Shown here: in pieces, positions 42,391-51,903 of the stretch
Layout of the letters: every line of letters begins with the position of its first letter
Position numbering within the stretch: the stretch's first letter is position 1
NCBI GenBank assembly: GCA_020073215.1
Contig: JAIQFO010000003.1
Location: 1-64,000 of the forward strand
Direction of reading: 5' to 3'
Length of the DNA: 64,000 nt
From: Terriglobia bacterium
GTDB lineage: Bacteria > Acidobacteriota > Terriglobia > Terriglobales > Acidobacteriaceae
Position numbers and translations under genes: made by a program
Notes under the pieces: model-generated
Database searches by the model: none
What the model was told of the DNA's origin: nothing
What the model saw: only the letters and a program-made list of their open reading frames with translations

Positions 42391-44544
42391 TTACTGGGGC
42401 AGAGACACATTCGCAATGGCGCTAAGCCCCACTCCGCGGCCGCAATCCGTCGCGTACAACAAACTCTGCGCACTCTGCCAGGAGGGAGAGATCGCATTGC
42501 AGGACCCATGCGTGATTTGCCGCTCCACTCCATTCGTGAGTTCACGCACGGCCAAATGCCACGATCCATGGTCACGCCGGCTGAACGCTATCCGCTTGCC
42601 GTCCGGCGATATCGAGGGATACCTCGCGGGTTCGGGAAACCCCGGTAGCAGCGTCACTTGTTGTGTCAGTCGCCGCACTAGAACCAGATGGGGATCACTC
42701 ACCTCACCAACGGAAGCGATCACGTCGCCTTCAGATGTAACGCTCACATCGATTGGATGGTAAGCGGCTGGTAATAGCATTTGCGGAGTCGTTGCCGTAG
42801 AGTCAGTGGGCAACAGCCAGGCCGCGCTGCCTTCTCCCGTTTCCTGTATAAACACGAGCCATTTCCCATTCGGTGACAGTGCAGGCTCCTGGCCTTCGCT
42901 CACAAGTTTTGGAGCGGAATCCAATCGGTCTGTTGGGACTCGCACGATGAATGACTGGGTACCAGTCAGCTCCGCGTAGAGTGCGGTGCTGACCGGAGAT
43001 CCAGCGACCGCGAGCACATCGCCCGGCATCCCTAACTCTCTGAACTCTCCATCTCTCAGCAGTACAGCGCTATAGCCATGTCGTTGCATCTCGGTAAAAG
43101 CGATGCCGCCCGCAACTGGAACGGGGTTGCCAGCCCGGTACCCGTTCCGGGGGCCCGGCAACCGGCTGGCGAAATCCTCGCTTCGGTTCTGCACGGCGTA
43201 GAGATTAAGCGCCGTGAGTAAGCCGAAACAAACCACCGAAGCGGCTAACCAACGTTGTTTAAATTGCAATCTGCGCCCGGATCGCGCGACCGTAAACAAA
43301 AGAATGCAGAGGCAGGTCATAGCCAGTAGCCGAACCGGAATCCTCTGCGAGATCCTATCCGGTATGGGCGCGCAACTAGCCACATAGAGCGCCAGAAAGG
43401 TAAGTGCCTTGTGCCTCTCACCCATCGTCAGCAGCGCATCGACGCCAACGATCGCCGCAAGGATCAGTACGCACGGATGATCAATGCCCGTGGTCGTGGA
43501 AAAGAGGAGCAGCAACGGAATCAGAGCTGCCCACTGCAGAGCGGTGGATTGCCGCGTATCATTCCGGTCGAGGGACATCAAGAATCCAAACAACAACCCA
43601 GTGGTTGTAATTGCCTCCATCAGTGCAAAGAGCAGGGGCGAATCGAGCAAGGGCGAAGGATTCAATTCCGGTTCGATGAGGAACAAATGACTCCAGAGAG
43701 TGATGTAGGTATTTCGTGGAAGATAATAGGGTCCAAGCCAATCGCCGCGAGAGACCTGGCTGAGAACTTCGACAACAAATAGCCGGTGAACTTCTACGCC
43801 AAACACAAGGAGCGAAATGCCAACAAAGACTGCCGCGCCCATAAGAAAACCCACGAGGGCCCGCCAGTTTCTCTTCCAAACGATCAGAATCACAAACAAA
43901 GCGGGAAACAGCTTGAGCATAGCCGCTGCCGACAGCAACAGCCCAGAGCTCCATTCGGCGCCATGATAAGAGGCATAGTAGGCCGCGGTGAGTAGCAACA
44001 AGATGAGCACATAATATCTGCCGTACATGAATGTGAAATGGAGTGGCAGAACGCACAACAGCGATATCAGAAGAAGGCGACGCCAGCCCAGCGATGTCAC
44101 ACGGCTTAACAACCAGAGCGATGCCCCCAGACAGACCAAATTCATGGCCAGCCATACACGTTTGGCAGTAAGCGGAGATAGCGCCGTCAATGGCACCAGC
44201 GGCAGGACCGACGAAGGGGGATTCGGCGCAAAACTCACGAGGCCATCGCTCACACCTAAATGGTCATTCTGCCGTTGGAACCACGGCCATTCATAGACAC
44301 GTTCAACCGGAATGCCGTGACGAGGAAGCGCGGCCGCAAGATAGTAATCTGGGAACTCGCCCCGCAAACTCGACCAACCTTGCAGATAGCTATTCTTCAA
44401 CAGTGAGATCAACAGGAACGCGATCAGTATCCACTCGAAAGGGCGCAAAAGCCTGGACCATGTACTTCCCGACAGTACTCGAATGGAACGCAAATCTTCG
44501 CTCGGGGCGGCGTCGGCTCCGGTATCTATGTCAACTATAGCCAT
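42391..44544 (-). CDS. GT87-like membrane glycosyltransferase fused to a TolB-like propeller
   Basis: This 717-residue protein has a multi-span membrane part to about residue 440 (WILIAFLLISLLKNSYLQGW..., VLPLHFTFMYGRYYVLILLLL). It resembles GT87/DUF2029-type mannosyltransferases that use polyprenyl-phosphate sugars. A soluble C-terminal region (about 460-717) has WD40/TolB-like repeats such as EPALSPNGKWLVFIQETGEGSAAWL and YPSISPDGKRIAFSRRDHGSWHLAVREL. The fusion is unusual. The membrane half may add a sugar outside the cytoplasm and the propeller may hold the polymer or a partner. Both assignments are by general resemblance. Confidence 0.72.
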   Translation of the reverse strand: MAIVDIDTGADAAPSEDLRSIRVLSGSTWSRLLRPFEWILIAFLLISLLKNSYLQGWSSLRGEFPDYYLAAALPRHGIPVERVYEWPWFQRQNDHLGVSDGLVSFAPNPPSSVLPLVPLTALSPLTAKRVWLAMNLVCLGASLWLLSRVTSLGWRRLLLISLLCVLPLHFTFMYGRYYVLILLLLTAAYYASYHGAEWSSGLLLSAAAMLKLFPALFVILIVWKRNWRALVGFLMGAAVFVGISLLVFGVEVHRLFVVEVLSQVSRGDWLGPYYLPRNTYITLWSHLFLIEPELNPSPLLDSPLLFALMEAITTTGLLFGFLMSLDRNDTRQSTALQWAALIPLLLLFSTTTGIDHPCVLILAAIVGVDALLTMGERHKALTFLALYVASCAPIPDRISQRIPVRLLAMTCLCILLFTVARSGRRLQFKQRWLAASVVCFGLLTALNLYAVQNRSEDFASRLPGPRNGYRAGNPVPVAGGIAFTEMQRHGYSAVLLRDGEFRELGMPGDVLAVAGSPVSTALYAELTGTQSFIVRVPTDRLDSAPKLVSEGQEPALSPNGKWLVFIQETGEGSAAWLLPTDSTATTPQMLLPAAYHPIDVSVTSEGDVIASVGEVSDPHLVLVRRLTQQVTLLPGFPEPARYPSISPDGKRIAFSRRDHGSWHLAVRELTNGVERQITHGSCNAISPSWQSAQSLLYATDCGRGVGLSAIANVSLPQ

Positions 44545-44589
44545 CTATGAGAGACCCTCCTCCTCACTTGTCTAGGCCGACCTAGCCAT

Positions 44590-45264
44590 TCAATAGATTC
44601 CAGGAAGAATTCTTGCTGTCTTGTGTGAGTACGCCTCATATGTAGTTCCAAAGACTGACTGTAGGTGCGCTTCCTCGATTGCGATTTTTCGCATCAGGAG
44701 GTATGCCCACGCTGCCGCCAACGCCCAACCCACGATGCTGGCAAACACCAGCGCCACGGCCACCTTCGAGACTATCGCAGCCGCGTATCGGGGATGCCGC
44801 ACGTACCGAAACGGACCGTGCTCCATTGGGACGGGCTCGGTATGGTTTTGACCGAAATATGTCGCCAAGCAAGTGTCGGTCCAGATTTGCCAGGTTGTAC
44901 TGACTATATAAAGCGCCAACCCCAGTCTCTGAAGTAATGGCTGCTCTAACCCACTCACCAAATGCCAGTGCGCATAATCAAGGAAGACGGCTAGATCAGC
45001 CGCCATAAGAAACATCACCTGAACGGGCCCAGAGGGATCCGAATCAAGTGCCCACCACTGCCGCATGGCACGCTTCGAGCGAAATACTGCCCGACTCGAA
45101 ATTAGTGAATGAAGTGAACCCAGCAGCCTTATGCATAAGTAGGTAACCGAGTAACGGTCCAGGCGCGCCAGAGGAGTTGAACTTCCCCACCCCACCAGAC
45201 AGAACAGAGACAGCGCCAAGTAGCCTAGCGAAAACGTCAGGGTCGTCCAAAACGCTTTATTCAT
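44590..45264 (-). CDS. Isoprenylcysteine/phospholipid-methyltransferase-like (ICMT) membrane protein
   Basis: The ATG at 45264 overlaps the HprK-like gene by eight bases; an upstream in-frame start lies far inside that gene. The 224-residue protein has about five membrane helices and an ICMT-type C-terminal motif: GPFRYVRHPRYAAAIVSKVAVAL, then a Glu pair in IAIEEAHLQSVFGTTYEAY. Such integral methyltransferases use SAM on lipid-like or thiol substrates. Its coupling to the HprK-like kinase hints that both act on the same lipid-linked or protein substrate. Confidence 0.78.
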   Translation of the reverse strand: MNKAFWTTLTFSLGYLALSLFCLVGWGSSTPLARLDRYSVTYLCIRLLGSLHSLISSRAVFRSKRAMRQWWALDSDPSGPVQVMFLMAADLAVFLDYAHWHLVSGLEQPLLQRLGLALYIVSTTWQIWTDTCLATYFGQNHTEPVPMEHGPFRYVRHPRYAAAIVSKVAVALVFASIVGWALAAAWAYLLMRKIAIEEAHLQSVFGTTYEAYSHKTARILPGIY

Positions 45265-46264
45265 GGTCCGCGAGTAACTTTCGCATGAACCGTGCAACCA
45301 CAGAAGGGTCCCCGTCACACAGGAGTTGGTAAGCTGGCAGGCTCTCGAGAAGGCGGAAAGCCGTAGCTCGCTCCTTGACAAAGCGATCGTCGTCCTTAAA
45401 CAGCACATTTTCTGCGATTCGTCCAGGCAACTCGGCCCGCGGGATCTGCGACAGGGTCAGCCGCGCGCCAGCGCGCCTCTCGAGAAACACGCAGCCAACC
45501 GGGATCACGGAGCGCACTTGCGTCGCTTGAAAGTGATGCTTTTCCAAATGGTGAAAAGTGAAGTGGCAATAAGAGAACGGGCGCGCCGATTTCCGGAGCT
45601 CCGGAAAGAATTGCAGTGCGTCAGGACGGAAAGCGGCCGGCCAAAAACCACCCCAGACCCGCACGGCGTCCCCTTCGATTTCCCCAAACACTCCCTCGTC
45701 GGCGTAGAATCCGAGGCCAAGTTTTGTCGTTAGGTAGCTGGCCGTTGTCTTGCCACTGTTATGTGGGCCAAACACGAGAAGGCCATTATCCCCCAGCGAA
45801 ACACAGTTTGCCCGCAACGAAATCAGTCCCAGACTGCCTGCCGTCATGCAAAACAGGTTGTCGAGAAATGGGCTGGTGAATCCAAGCTCGTCCTCAGCCA
45901 GGCCCTCGGCGATGAACGCAATTGCTTCACGCGCCTCCAGGTCGACCGCCAGAAAATTCCGCTGTCCGAACTCGGCATAACGAAGTCCGTGGTCTGAAAA
46001 CGCCGACCTCCTGGGCCAAGGCGGGCGCATTGCGACATCGGATTGGCTTACGATCCTCCAGAGGAATTGCGGCTGTCCGTATGGCGAGCCCGGATAACGT
46101 GCGAACAGTTCCTCAGCATGCGCAAGAATTTTCTGGCTGTTGCTCTCCAGCCGCACCGTGCGCCCCATTACAGGCAAAGCAGTGGCATACGGAGTGGGCG
46201 TAAAGCGGCGCAGATGATCTTGGCGTTCTATCTCCGGGTAGGCAGATCTGAAAGCGTACGACAT
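45257..46264 (-). CDS. HPr-kinase-like P-loop protein (first of two)
   Basis: This 335-residue protein has a central HprK-like core with a Walker A loop FGPHNSGKTT (about 165-174). The neighbouring strand FYADEGVFG stands where HPr kinases have a D-D pair. The rest lacks the HPr-binding C-terminus, so it is unlikely to phosphorylate HPr. Related HprK-like proteins are found in polysaccharide and peptide-modification clusters of several phyla and have no settled role. It is coupled to the ICMT-like gene. The loop differs from its neighbour (HNSGKTT against SGSGKST). Confidence 0.78.
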   Translation of the reverse strand: MSYAFRSAYPEIERQDHLRRFTPTPYATALPVMGRTVRLESNSQKILAHAEELFARYPGSPYGQPQFLWRIVSQSDVAMRPPWPRRSAFSDHGLRYAEFGQRNFLAVDLEAREAIAFIAEGLAEDELGFTSPFLDNLFCMTAGSLGLISLRANCVSLGDNGLLVFGPHNSGKTTASYLTTKLGLGFYADEGVFGEIEGDAVRVWGGFWPAAFRPDALQFFPELRKSARPFSYCHFTFHHLEKHHFQATQVRSVIPVGCVFLERRAGARLTLSQIPRAELPGRIAENVLFKDDDRFVKERATAFRLLESLPAYQLLCDGDPSVVARFMRKLLADHE

Positions 46265-46351
46265 TTCAATTCCAACCTTGTTTCACTAATGCCTGGTTGA
46301 TCTTTGCGGCCGTTGTCCGGTGGCAGTACTCAGCGTCTCTCAAACTCGGGC

Positions 46352-47347
46352 CTACGACGTCAACTGCTCAAAGTGACGCGCAAGTCGCTCAGCTACTACC
46401 GGAGGTCGTCCACCATACGCGAGCCGGTAGCAAGCGAGTTGCGATAAACGGTTGATGGTTTGCGCTTGTCTTTCAAGCGCCTCCGGAGATTCCGCCATTA
46501 ATTCGTTTTCAATCCGATGCGCGGCTTCATCCGCCGATATTGGCTTCATGCAGAAGATCGAGTCTTGCTGCCGCTCGAGGAATACGATCAGCCGCGGCTC
46601 ACACTGCCGGACACTCGGCAAGCCTAACCGCTCTGGCCGGAACCGAAACACCAGTTCCTCATTCTGAAGCTCGGCGGCCTGTTGCTCCCGAAGTCCCTTC
46701 AACCACTCTTCTGCGTCCCGCCGAAGTTTGACCAGCGTGGGCATACCCCACGCAAACAATTTGCTATTTTGCAGCGCACAAACCGCCCGGTCATCCGACA
46801 GAAATCCGAATCCTGTCTGCGCCAAAGCCACAGATAGGGTTGACTTTCCGGAGCCTGAGGGTCCCGCCAGGAGCAGCCCATCCCCACCACTCGCCACACA
46901 AGCACTATGGATCTCCGCTAGACCGATCGAGCCACCTGCGATAGAGAGAAAAATGGGGAAGATCACCGTCTTCCAATAATCGCAATCCGCACCCATTTGT
47001 GGCGAGAATCGGCCCGCGATACGGTGTGTGCGAAGGTCGAGCAAAGCTGAACTGCCGGAATCAAAACCGGCGAACACCAAATGGTCCAGCCCCCTGACGT
47101 AAGGCTTAGGCCACGGAGGTCCTGCGGCGTGCTCGGAGTCCACCCACAGACGCACCGCGAATTCCACGCTCGCTCGTGGCTTGTCAATCGGAATGAATGT
47201 TTCGCGGGCCGCTTCAAGAATGGATTCACTGTTGGTCCAGATTTCCCAAGGGGAACCACATACGAGAAAATACTCGTGCAGCGGCGTCTGCGCTTCTTTC
47301 CTAAGAAAGTCGCTGCATTCCGCTGCTGTCCTGGCAGAACTATTCAT
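46352..47347 (-). CDS. HPr-kinase-like P-loop protein (second of two)
   Basis: This 331-residue paralogue of the neighbouring protein has a canonical Walker A loop AGPSGSGKST (161-170) and FLSDDRAV, which keeps the D-D pair that binds Mg or acts in phosphate transfer in HprK. The N-terminal ~130 residues differ from the first copy, so the pair may act as a heteromer or on different substrates. The gap to the first is 87 bases, with no gene in it. Function is inferred only from the P-loop core. Confidence 0.78.
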   Translation of the reverse strand: MNSSARTAAECSDFLRKEAQTPLHEYFLVCGSPWEIWTNSESILEAARETFIPIDKPRASVEFAVRLWVDSEHAAGPPWPKPYVRGLDHLVFAGFDSGSSALLDLRTHRIAGRFSPQMGADCDYWKTVIFPIFLSIAGGSIGLAEIHSACVASGGDGLLLAGPSGSGKSTLSVALAQTGFGFLSDDRAVCALQNSKLFAWGMPTLVKLRRDAEEWLKGLREQQAAELQNEELVFRFRPERLGLPSVRQCEPRLIVFLERQQDSIFCMKPISADEAAHRIENELMAESPEALERQAQTINRLSQLACYRLAYGGRPPVVAERLARHFEQLTS

Positions 47348-47518
47348 GAGATTAGAGTGTTATTGAGAAAGTCTTACAGCGATGAGACAGCTGCCGATCA
47401 CGATGGCGGATGACCGCATAACCGAATTATTTATTAAGGAACATATTTTCGTTGGCTTGTGTTTTTATGGATCATTTGCGATCACTTTTGCCTGAGTTAG
47501 CTTCTGACAACGGCCACT

Positions 47519-48319
47519 CTACCCATACAGAAGATCTCGGCGCGGCTTCCGGCCCGAGCTATCGAACCGCAGACCTGCCAGTTGCATGAGAAGGGATCCG
47601 AGAAACAGAGGATTTAGCAAGATATAACGCTTCCATAACCTGGTAGGCTCCGAGGCCAGACGAAAGAGCCATTCGAATCCCCGTGCCTGCATCCATTCGG
47701 GAGCCTGCGGACTTGTACCGGCCAGGAAGGAAAACGCAGCGCCCACCGCGACGAGTGGGATGGATAATTGTTCCCGAAACTCGTAGGCCCACACCTCCTG
47801 ACGGGGGCACCCCATCCCAACCAAAACAACCCGTGCGCCGGAGTTCCGGATTTTGCGCACCAACTGATCCTTTTCCACCGCGGAGAGGCATCGGAATTTC
47901 GAACTCTGAGCGCCCACGATGGAGAGTGCCGGAAAACTCCGTCGAAGGCGTGCGCACAGCCTCGCCAGAATCTCATCGGTGCTGCCGTACAGAAATACAG
48001 GGAGACCGAGCCGCGCGGCGTCGCCACAGATTGCCACCATGAGGCGAGGACCGTACACTCGATCAGGGAGCTGAATCTGGTGTAACCACTTGAGTGCCCA
48101 CCGCACGGGTTGTCCATCCGGTACAACCATGTCGAGGCCATTCAGACGGTACCTTTGCTGCGCATCCAAAAGCCCCGTCATGATGCCATGAACCGCCACC
48201 GCCGATACCGCGAGTCCCTGCCGGCTAAGCGCCGCCGTGACAATGCACCTCACCGCAGCCTCGTAATCGACCGCATTCACGAGAACACCCAGAACATTGT
48301 GCCTGCCCAGTTCGATCAC
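47519..48319 (-). CDS. WecG/TagA/CpsF-family glycosyltransferase
   Basis: This 266-residue protein has the full pattern of the family: [98 protein letters not shown]. These enzymes transfer N-acetyl-mannosamine(uronic acid) or related sugars to a lipid-linked acceptor at the inner face of the membrane. The GTG start overlaps the epimerase stop by GTGA, so it is coupled to it. The sugar donor here is unknown. Confidence 0.93.
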   Translation of the reverse strand: MIELGRHNVLGVLVNAVDYEAAVRCIVTAALSRQGLAVSAVAVHGIMTGLLDAQQRYRLNGLDMVVPDGQPVRWALKWLHQIQLPDRVYGPRLMVAICGDAARLGLPVFLYGSTDEILARLCARLRRSFPALSIVGAQSSKFRCLSAVEKDQLVRKIRNSGARVVLVGMGCPRQEVWAYEFREQLSIPLVAVGAAFSFLAGTSPQAPEWMQARGFEWLFRLASEPTRLWKRYILLNPLFLGSLLMQLAGLRFDSSGRKPRRDLLYG

Positions 48320-49401
48320 GCGACATCCACTGCCTGGTCCCGCCAGCGCTCAATATTCTGCTCAAAGATTTCGCGTAGAATGTCACTTACACTGTATGTG
48401 ACCCGCCATCTTGGATAGTGAGACCTGAACTTTGATAAGTTGCTGATATACCAGATATGATCCCCTTTCCGATTCTCCGGCACATATTCCCAATCCAATT
48501 TGTGACTGGTAATCAGTTCGCAGAGTTCGATCGCTTCGAGAACCGAACAATGACTGAAACATCCACCGCCCATGTTGTACACCTCACCAGAACGCGGTGC
48601 CTCGAAGAACTCGTCAAATGCTCGGATTAGATCTGAACTATGAAGGTTGTCTCGCACCTGCTTGCCTTTGTAACCTAGGACGGTGTACTTGATTCCACTG
48701 GCCGCGCAACGCATGAGATAGGCGAGGAACCCATGTAACTGCGTACCTGAGTGGCGCGGTCCCGTTAAACACCCGCAACGGAAGCACACCGTTTTCATTC
48801 CGAAATACTTTCCGTACTCCTGGACGAGAAGGTCAGCCGCGACCTTCGACACGCCGAATAGGCTGTGCAAACTGTGGTCAATAGAGAACCGCTCGTGGAT
48901 GCCGTCTCGGCAGGGATGTGCAGGGTCAATTTCCCAGCGCTTCTCGCGTTCAACCAGCGGAAGGATATTGGGGCCATCACCATAGACTTTGTTAGTCGAC
49001 GTGAGAATGAATGCTGCCTCGGGTGCGAAGCGCCGAGTGGCTTCCAGCAGCACTAGTGTGCCGTTCGCGTTTACCGTAAAGTCGGTTGTAGGCTGCGTGG
49101 CTGCCCAGTCATGCGAAGGTTGAGCCGCAGTATGAATTACCAAAGAAATATCGCGCTGATACCGTCCGAAGATCTTGCGGATCGAAGCTTCATCGCGCAC
49201 ATCCGTATTTTCGTGTCGATAACCACTGACTTCTCGTCTGAGCTGGTCACTTTGCCAGGCGGTAGAGGCATCCGCGCCAAAGAAAAGTGAACGCATGTCG
49301 TTGTCGATGCCAACAACCGTCATACCGCGTGATGCGAAATAGCGGGTTGCCTCGGCCCCAACCAGTCCGGCTGATCCTGTGATAATCGCGACGCTCAACA
49401 T
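48316..49401 (-). CDS. NAD-dependent nucleotide-sugar epimerase (CDP-paratose 2-epimerase-like)
   Basis: The start near 49401 (ATG two bases after GGAGG; the next codon, TTG, has better spacing) gives 361 residues. The extended-SDR Rossmann motif is [27 protein letters not shown] and [22 protein letters not shown] hold the active-site region; the usual Tyr of YxxxK appears as Phe in LFGVSK, as in a branch of CDP-paratose/tyvelose-epimerase-like proteins. [18 protein letters not shown] is typical of that branch. It probably makes a special nucleotide sugar for the polymer. The long upstream extension in the same frame is not translated in this view. Confidence 0.85.
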   Translation of the reverse strand: MLSVAIITGSAGLVGAEATRYFASRGMTVVGIDNDMRSLFFGADASTAWQSDQLRREVSGYRHENTDVRDEASIRKIFGRYQRDISLVIHTAAQPSHDWAATQPTTDFTVNANGTLVLLEATRRFAPEAAFILTSTNKVYGDGPNILPLVEREKRWEIDPAHPCRDGIHERFSIDHSLHSLFGVSKVAADLLVQEYGKYFGMKTVCFRCGCLTGPRHSGTQLHGFLAYLMRCAASGIKYTVLGYKGKQVRDNLHSSDLIRAFDEFFEAPRSGEVYNMGGGCFSHCSVLEAIELCELITSHKLDWEYVPENRKGDHIWYISNLSKFRSHYPRWRVTYSVSDILREIFEQNIERWRDQAVDVA

Positions 49402-49453
49402 TTCCTCCGTAGCTGCAGCCGTAACCTCTATTGATCCAATGCGTATTTCACAT

Positions 49454-50491
49454 TCACTCCGGCAGAACGAGAATTCCTGCGCCGCTGCCGCCAGTGGGTT
49501 CAAGGACAGCCGGTATCGAATCGCCTTCACCCGGAATGCGCGTGTGTCTGGCAACAAACTGCACCAAACTGTTCCATACGGTGTCTTCGTCGACCCCAAG
49601 CAAACAATGCGGGGCAGAAAAACGGCACGAGTCATAGCAAGGCTTGTATGGACACGGCCCCCCTTCAACCCATTCTGCCTCCCGGTGGATAGGAGCAAAT
49701 AGCTCGGGCAGCTGCGGACCGAAAATCGTAAATGTAGGAACTCCGCTGATGGCCGCCAAGTGCCCAGGACCGGAATCGTTCCCGATGAAAATCGCCGCCT
49801 TCCCGACCAGGCAAACCAGTTCGTCCAGCGTGTCAGGCACTCTGGCTCTCTCCCCTCGTTCCTGCCAGAATCCCAACTGATGTCGATCGCAAAGCACTTC
49901 TACCCTGTGTTGGTCTGCGCGTAATCGGCGAACCAGTCCGGCGTAGCGCTCCAGCGGCCAAACCCGGGTCATCCGGGCCGCTCCGGTATGAATAACGATG
50001 ACTTCACGTTCCTTGTGCTGCTTCGGAATTGGCTCTAGCAGATCGATCTCCAAGGCCTTCGCCAGTGTCTGCCAATAGGAGAAACGATGCTTCGTCATCT
50101 TGTCGCATTCGATAGCCTGCGTGAGAAGCGCTTGGCTACCCCATCGTGGGAATCCGATGCGGCGTTTTGCCCCGCTCAGAGCGATCAAGAGATGGTCCCG
50201 CGGATCCCGCCGCGCCGAAACAGCAATGTCAAATTGCCGTGAGCGAAGTACTCGCAGGAGCTCCAGGATGGTCTTCCAAGGCCATCGCCATAAATCGTAC
50301 TTTCTGTCGAATACCGTCCAGGGCGCAAGAAACGGCAACACTTCCACTCGCGGCCAAAAGTGTCGACGCAAGTCTTCGGCTATCGGCTTGGCGACGAGGG
50401 TGACTTCGTATCTCTGGCTAGCGGCGTGAAGAAAGGGAGATGCCAAAGCCAGGTCACCTAAGGCCCAATGTTCCAGGACGAGAAGCTTCAC
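49454..50491 (-). CDS. Glycosyltransferase family 9 (heptosyltransferase-like)
   Basis: The GTG at 50491 overlaps the upstream GT4 stop (GTGA) and gives 345 residues starting [21 protein letters not shown]. The typical GT9 features are [16 protein letters not shown], [27 protein letters not shown], and the acceptor/donor signature [24 protein letters not shown] Cys-rich [11 protein letters not shown] segment near the end is common in this family. It transfers a heptose or other sugar from an ADP- or GDP-donor during polymer synthesis. Confidence 0.9.
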   Translation of the reverse strand: MKLLVLEHWALGDLALASPFLHAASQRYEVTLVAKPIAEDLRRHFWPRVEVLPFLAPWTVFDRKYDLWRWPWKTILELLRVLRSRQFDIAVSARRDPRDHLLIALSGAKRRIGFPRWGSQALLTQAIECDKMTKHRFSYWQTLAKALEIDLLEPIPKQHKEREVIVIHTGAARMTRVWPLERYAGLVRRLRADQHRVEVLCDRHQLGFWQERGERARVPDTLDELVCLVGKAAIFIGNDSGPGHLAAISGVPTFTIFGPQLPELFAPIHREAEWVEGGPCPYKPCYDSCRFSAPHCLLGVDEDTVWNSLVQFVARHTRIPGEGDSIPAVLEPTGGSGAGILVLPE

Positions 50492-51903
50492 AGAATACGG
50501 CTCTCCATCACGTCGCTCCGGTTCAGCAGGTGATTCTCCACGCTTGCATCTGCCCCGGAAGGATGAAATCTCATGACAGTATCTAAAACGAACTCCAGCT
50601 TTCTTCCTACCGCACGAAGGTCGAAGTGAGTACGAGCGACTTCCCTTCCCCCACACCCGATGCGATCCCTTAGTTGTGGCGACACCAAGGCCTGATCGAT
50701 GGCGGCAGCAATCTGTGGCACAGTGGTGCTCGGGGGAACAAGAATTGCGCTCTTGCCGTGCTCCACATACCGCACAACGTCTCCCAGAGCAGTGGTGACG
50801 ACCACCCGGCCTGAGGCAAGATACTCACTGAGTTTGGTGGAGAGGCCCGAACGGCTCCAGAGCCCATCGCGCCGGATATTCAGCATAACGTTGGCGTTCG
50901 CGATATGCGATTTCACCTGGTCAAGCGGTACAAAGCCCTTCATCTCGATGACGGTATTTAGGCCGCGCACCCGGATGTCTGACGCCACTCTCGCAACGCG
51001 GTCCGCGTCGCGATTGGCTCCTAGAAAAACAGCACGAAACCCGCGGCCCTGATCCCGCAGCATGGCTAAGGCGCCTAGCAGATTTTCCATCTCATCTTGT
51101 TCGCCGAAGCAACCGGCATAAAGCAGCGTGGGCAGGTCCGTGACCGGTTCTGGTCCGACCGCCCAATAGTTGCAATCGACGATCGTGGGTATGAGGTGAA
51201 CTGGGGTCTTCCCAGCAGCTCGACTAAGATATTTCTCTTTTAAATAGTGAGAAATAACTACGATTGCATCTGCTCGATGAGGACATGAGCGATCGGCAAG
51301 TCGGCCGTTTAGAGCGAGCAGCCCACCCGAGAGCGACTGCTGAGGCGCGATCAATTCCAGGCGTTCGTCTTCGTAGGACTGCACCGTACGTATACCCAGA
51401 CGCTGGGCGAGCTTTGTGAGCGGCCACATGTCATAGAAAGACAAGTTGTTGAGCCACAAAACGTCGATTCGTTTCCGGGAATGACGACGCGCGATTGCTT
51501 GTAACAGCGCCAACACGGCTCGCAGCTTCGTGGTTATGGACCTCAGCCCGAACTGGCGCTCGATCGAACCCAAAACGTAACGATACTCGACGGAGCCGAT
51601 CTGCCCGGTTGCCTTCAGCAGTTCGCGAGGCGTGATTCCAAGGCTGTGCTCATTCAAGAGATACACTTGATGCCCGCGCCCGGCAACCGCATTGGCCAGC
51701 ATCTTAACGCGCGTAGTGTTGCCACCTCCTTCCGGCAGGTCTGCTATCGTAACGAAGACGACCTGCAGAGGGCGCGACTTAGGGCCTCCTATCCCTGCGA
51801 TCGACCCAGGTACACGATGCGGGAATAACTCGATATCTGATCCGCCACTAATAAGCGTCTCGTCCATTCGGTGTAACTGCCGCGGTTCGTAAAGGAACTT
51901 CAC
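50488..51903 (-). CDS. Glycosyltransferase family 4 (GT-B) protein
   Basis: This 471-residue protein starts with GTG overlapping the upstream polymerase stop. The N-terminal Rossmann domain has a glycine-rich LPEGGGNTTRVKMLANAVAGRGHQVYLL loop. The C-terminal GT4 domain has TLLYAGCFGEQDEMENLLGALAML and LSTKLSEYLASGRVVVTTALGDVVRYVEHGKSAILV, with the E-x7-E-like region ending in that segment. Retaining GT4 enzymes extend many bacterial polysaccharides. It is coupled to the GT9 gene. Confidence 0.93.
   Translation of the reverse strand: MKFLYEPRQLHRMDETLISGGSDIELFPHRVPGSIAGIGGPKSRPLQVVFVTIADLPEGGGNTTRVKMLANAVAGRGHQVYLLNEHSLGITPRELLKATGQIGSVEYRYVLGSIERQFGLRSITTKLRAVLALLQAIARRHSRKRIDVLWLNNLSFYDMWPLTKLAQRLGIRTVQSYEDERLELIAPQQSLSGGLLALNGRLADRSCPHRADAIVVISHYLKEKYLSRAAGKTPVHLIPTIVDCNYWAVGPEPVTDLPTLLYAGCFGEQDEMENLLGALAMLRDQGRGFRAVFLGANRDADRVARVASDIRVRGLNTVIEMKGFVPLDQVKSHIANANVMLNIRRDGLWSRSGLSTKLSEYLASGRVVVTTALGDVVRYVEHGKSAILVPPSTTVPQIAAAIDQALVSPQLRDRIGCGGREVARTHFDLRAVGRKLEFVLDTVMRFHPSGADASVENHLLNRSDVMESRIL

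Noticed and set aside
49402-49698. Upstream extension of the epimerase frame
   Set aside because: It overlaps the GT9 gene, and the Rossmann motif begins only after 49401, where a GGAGG site is present.
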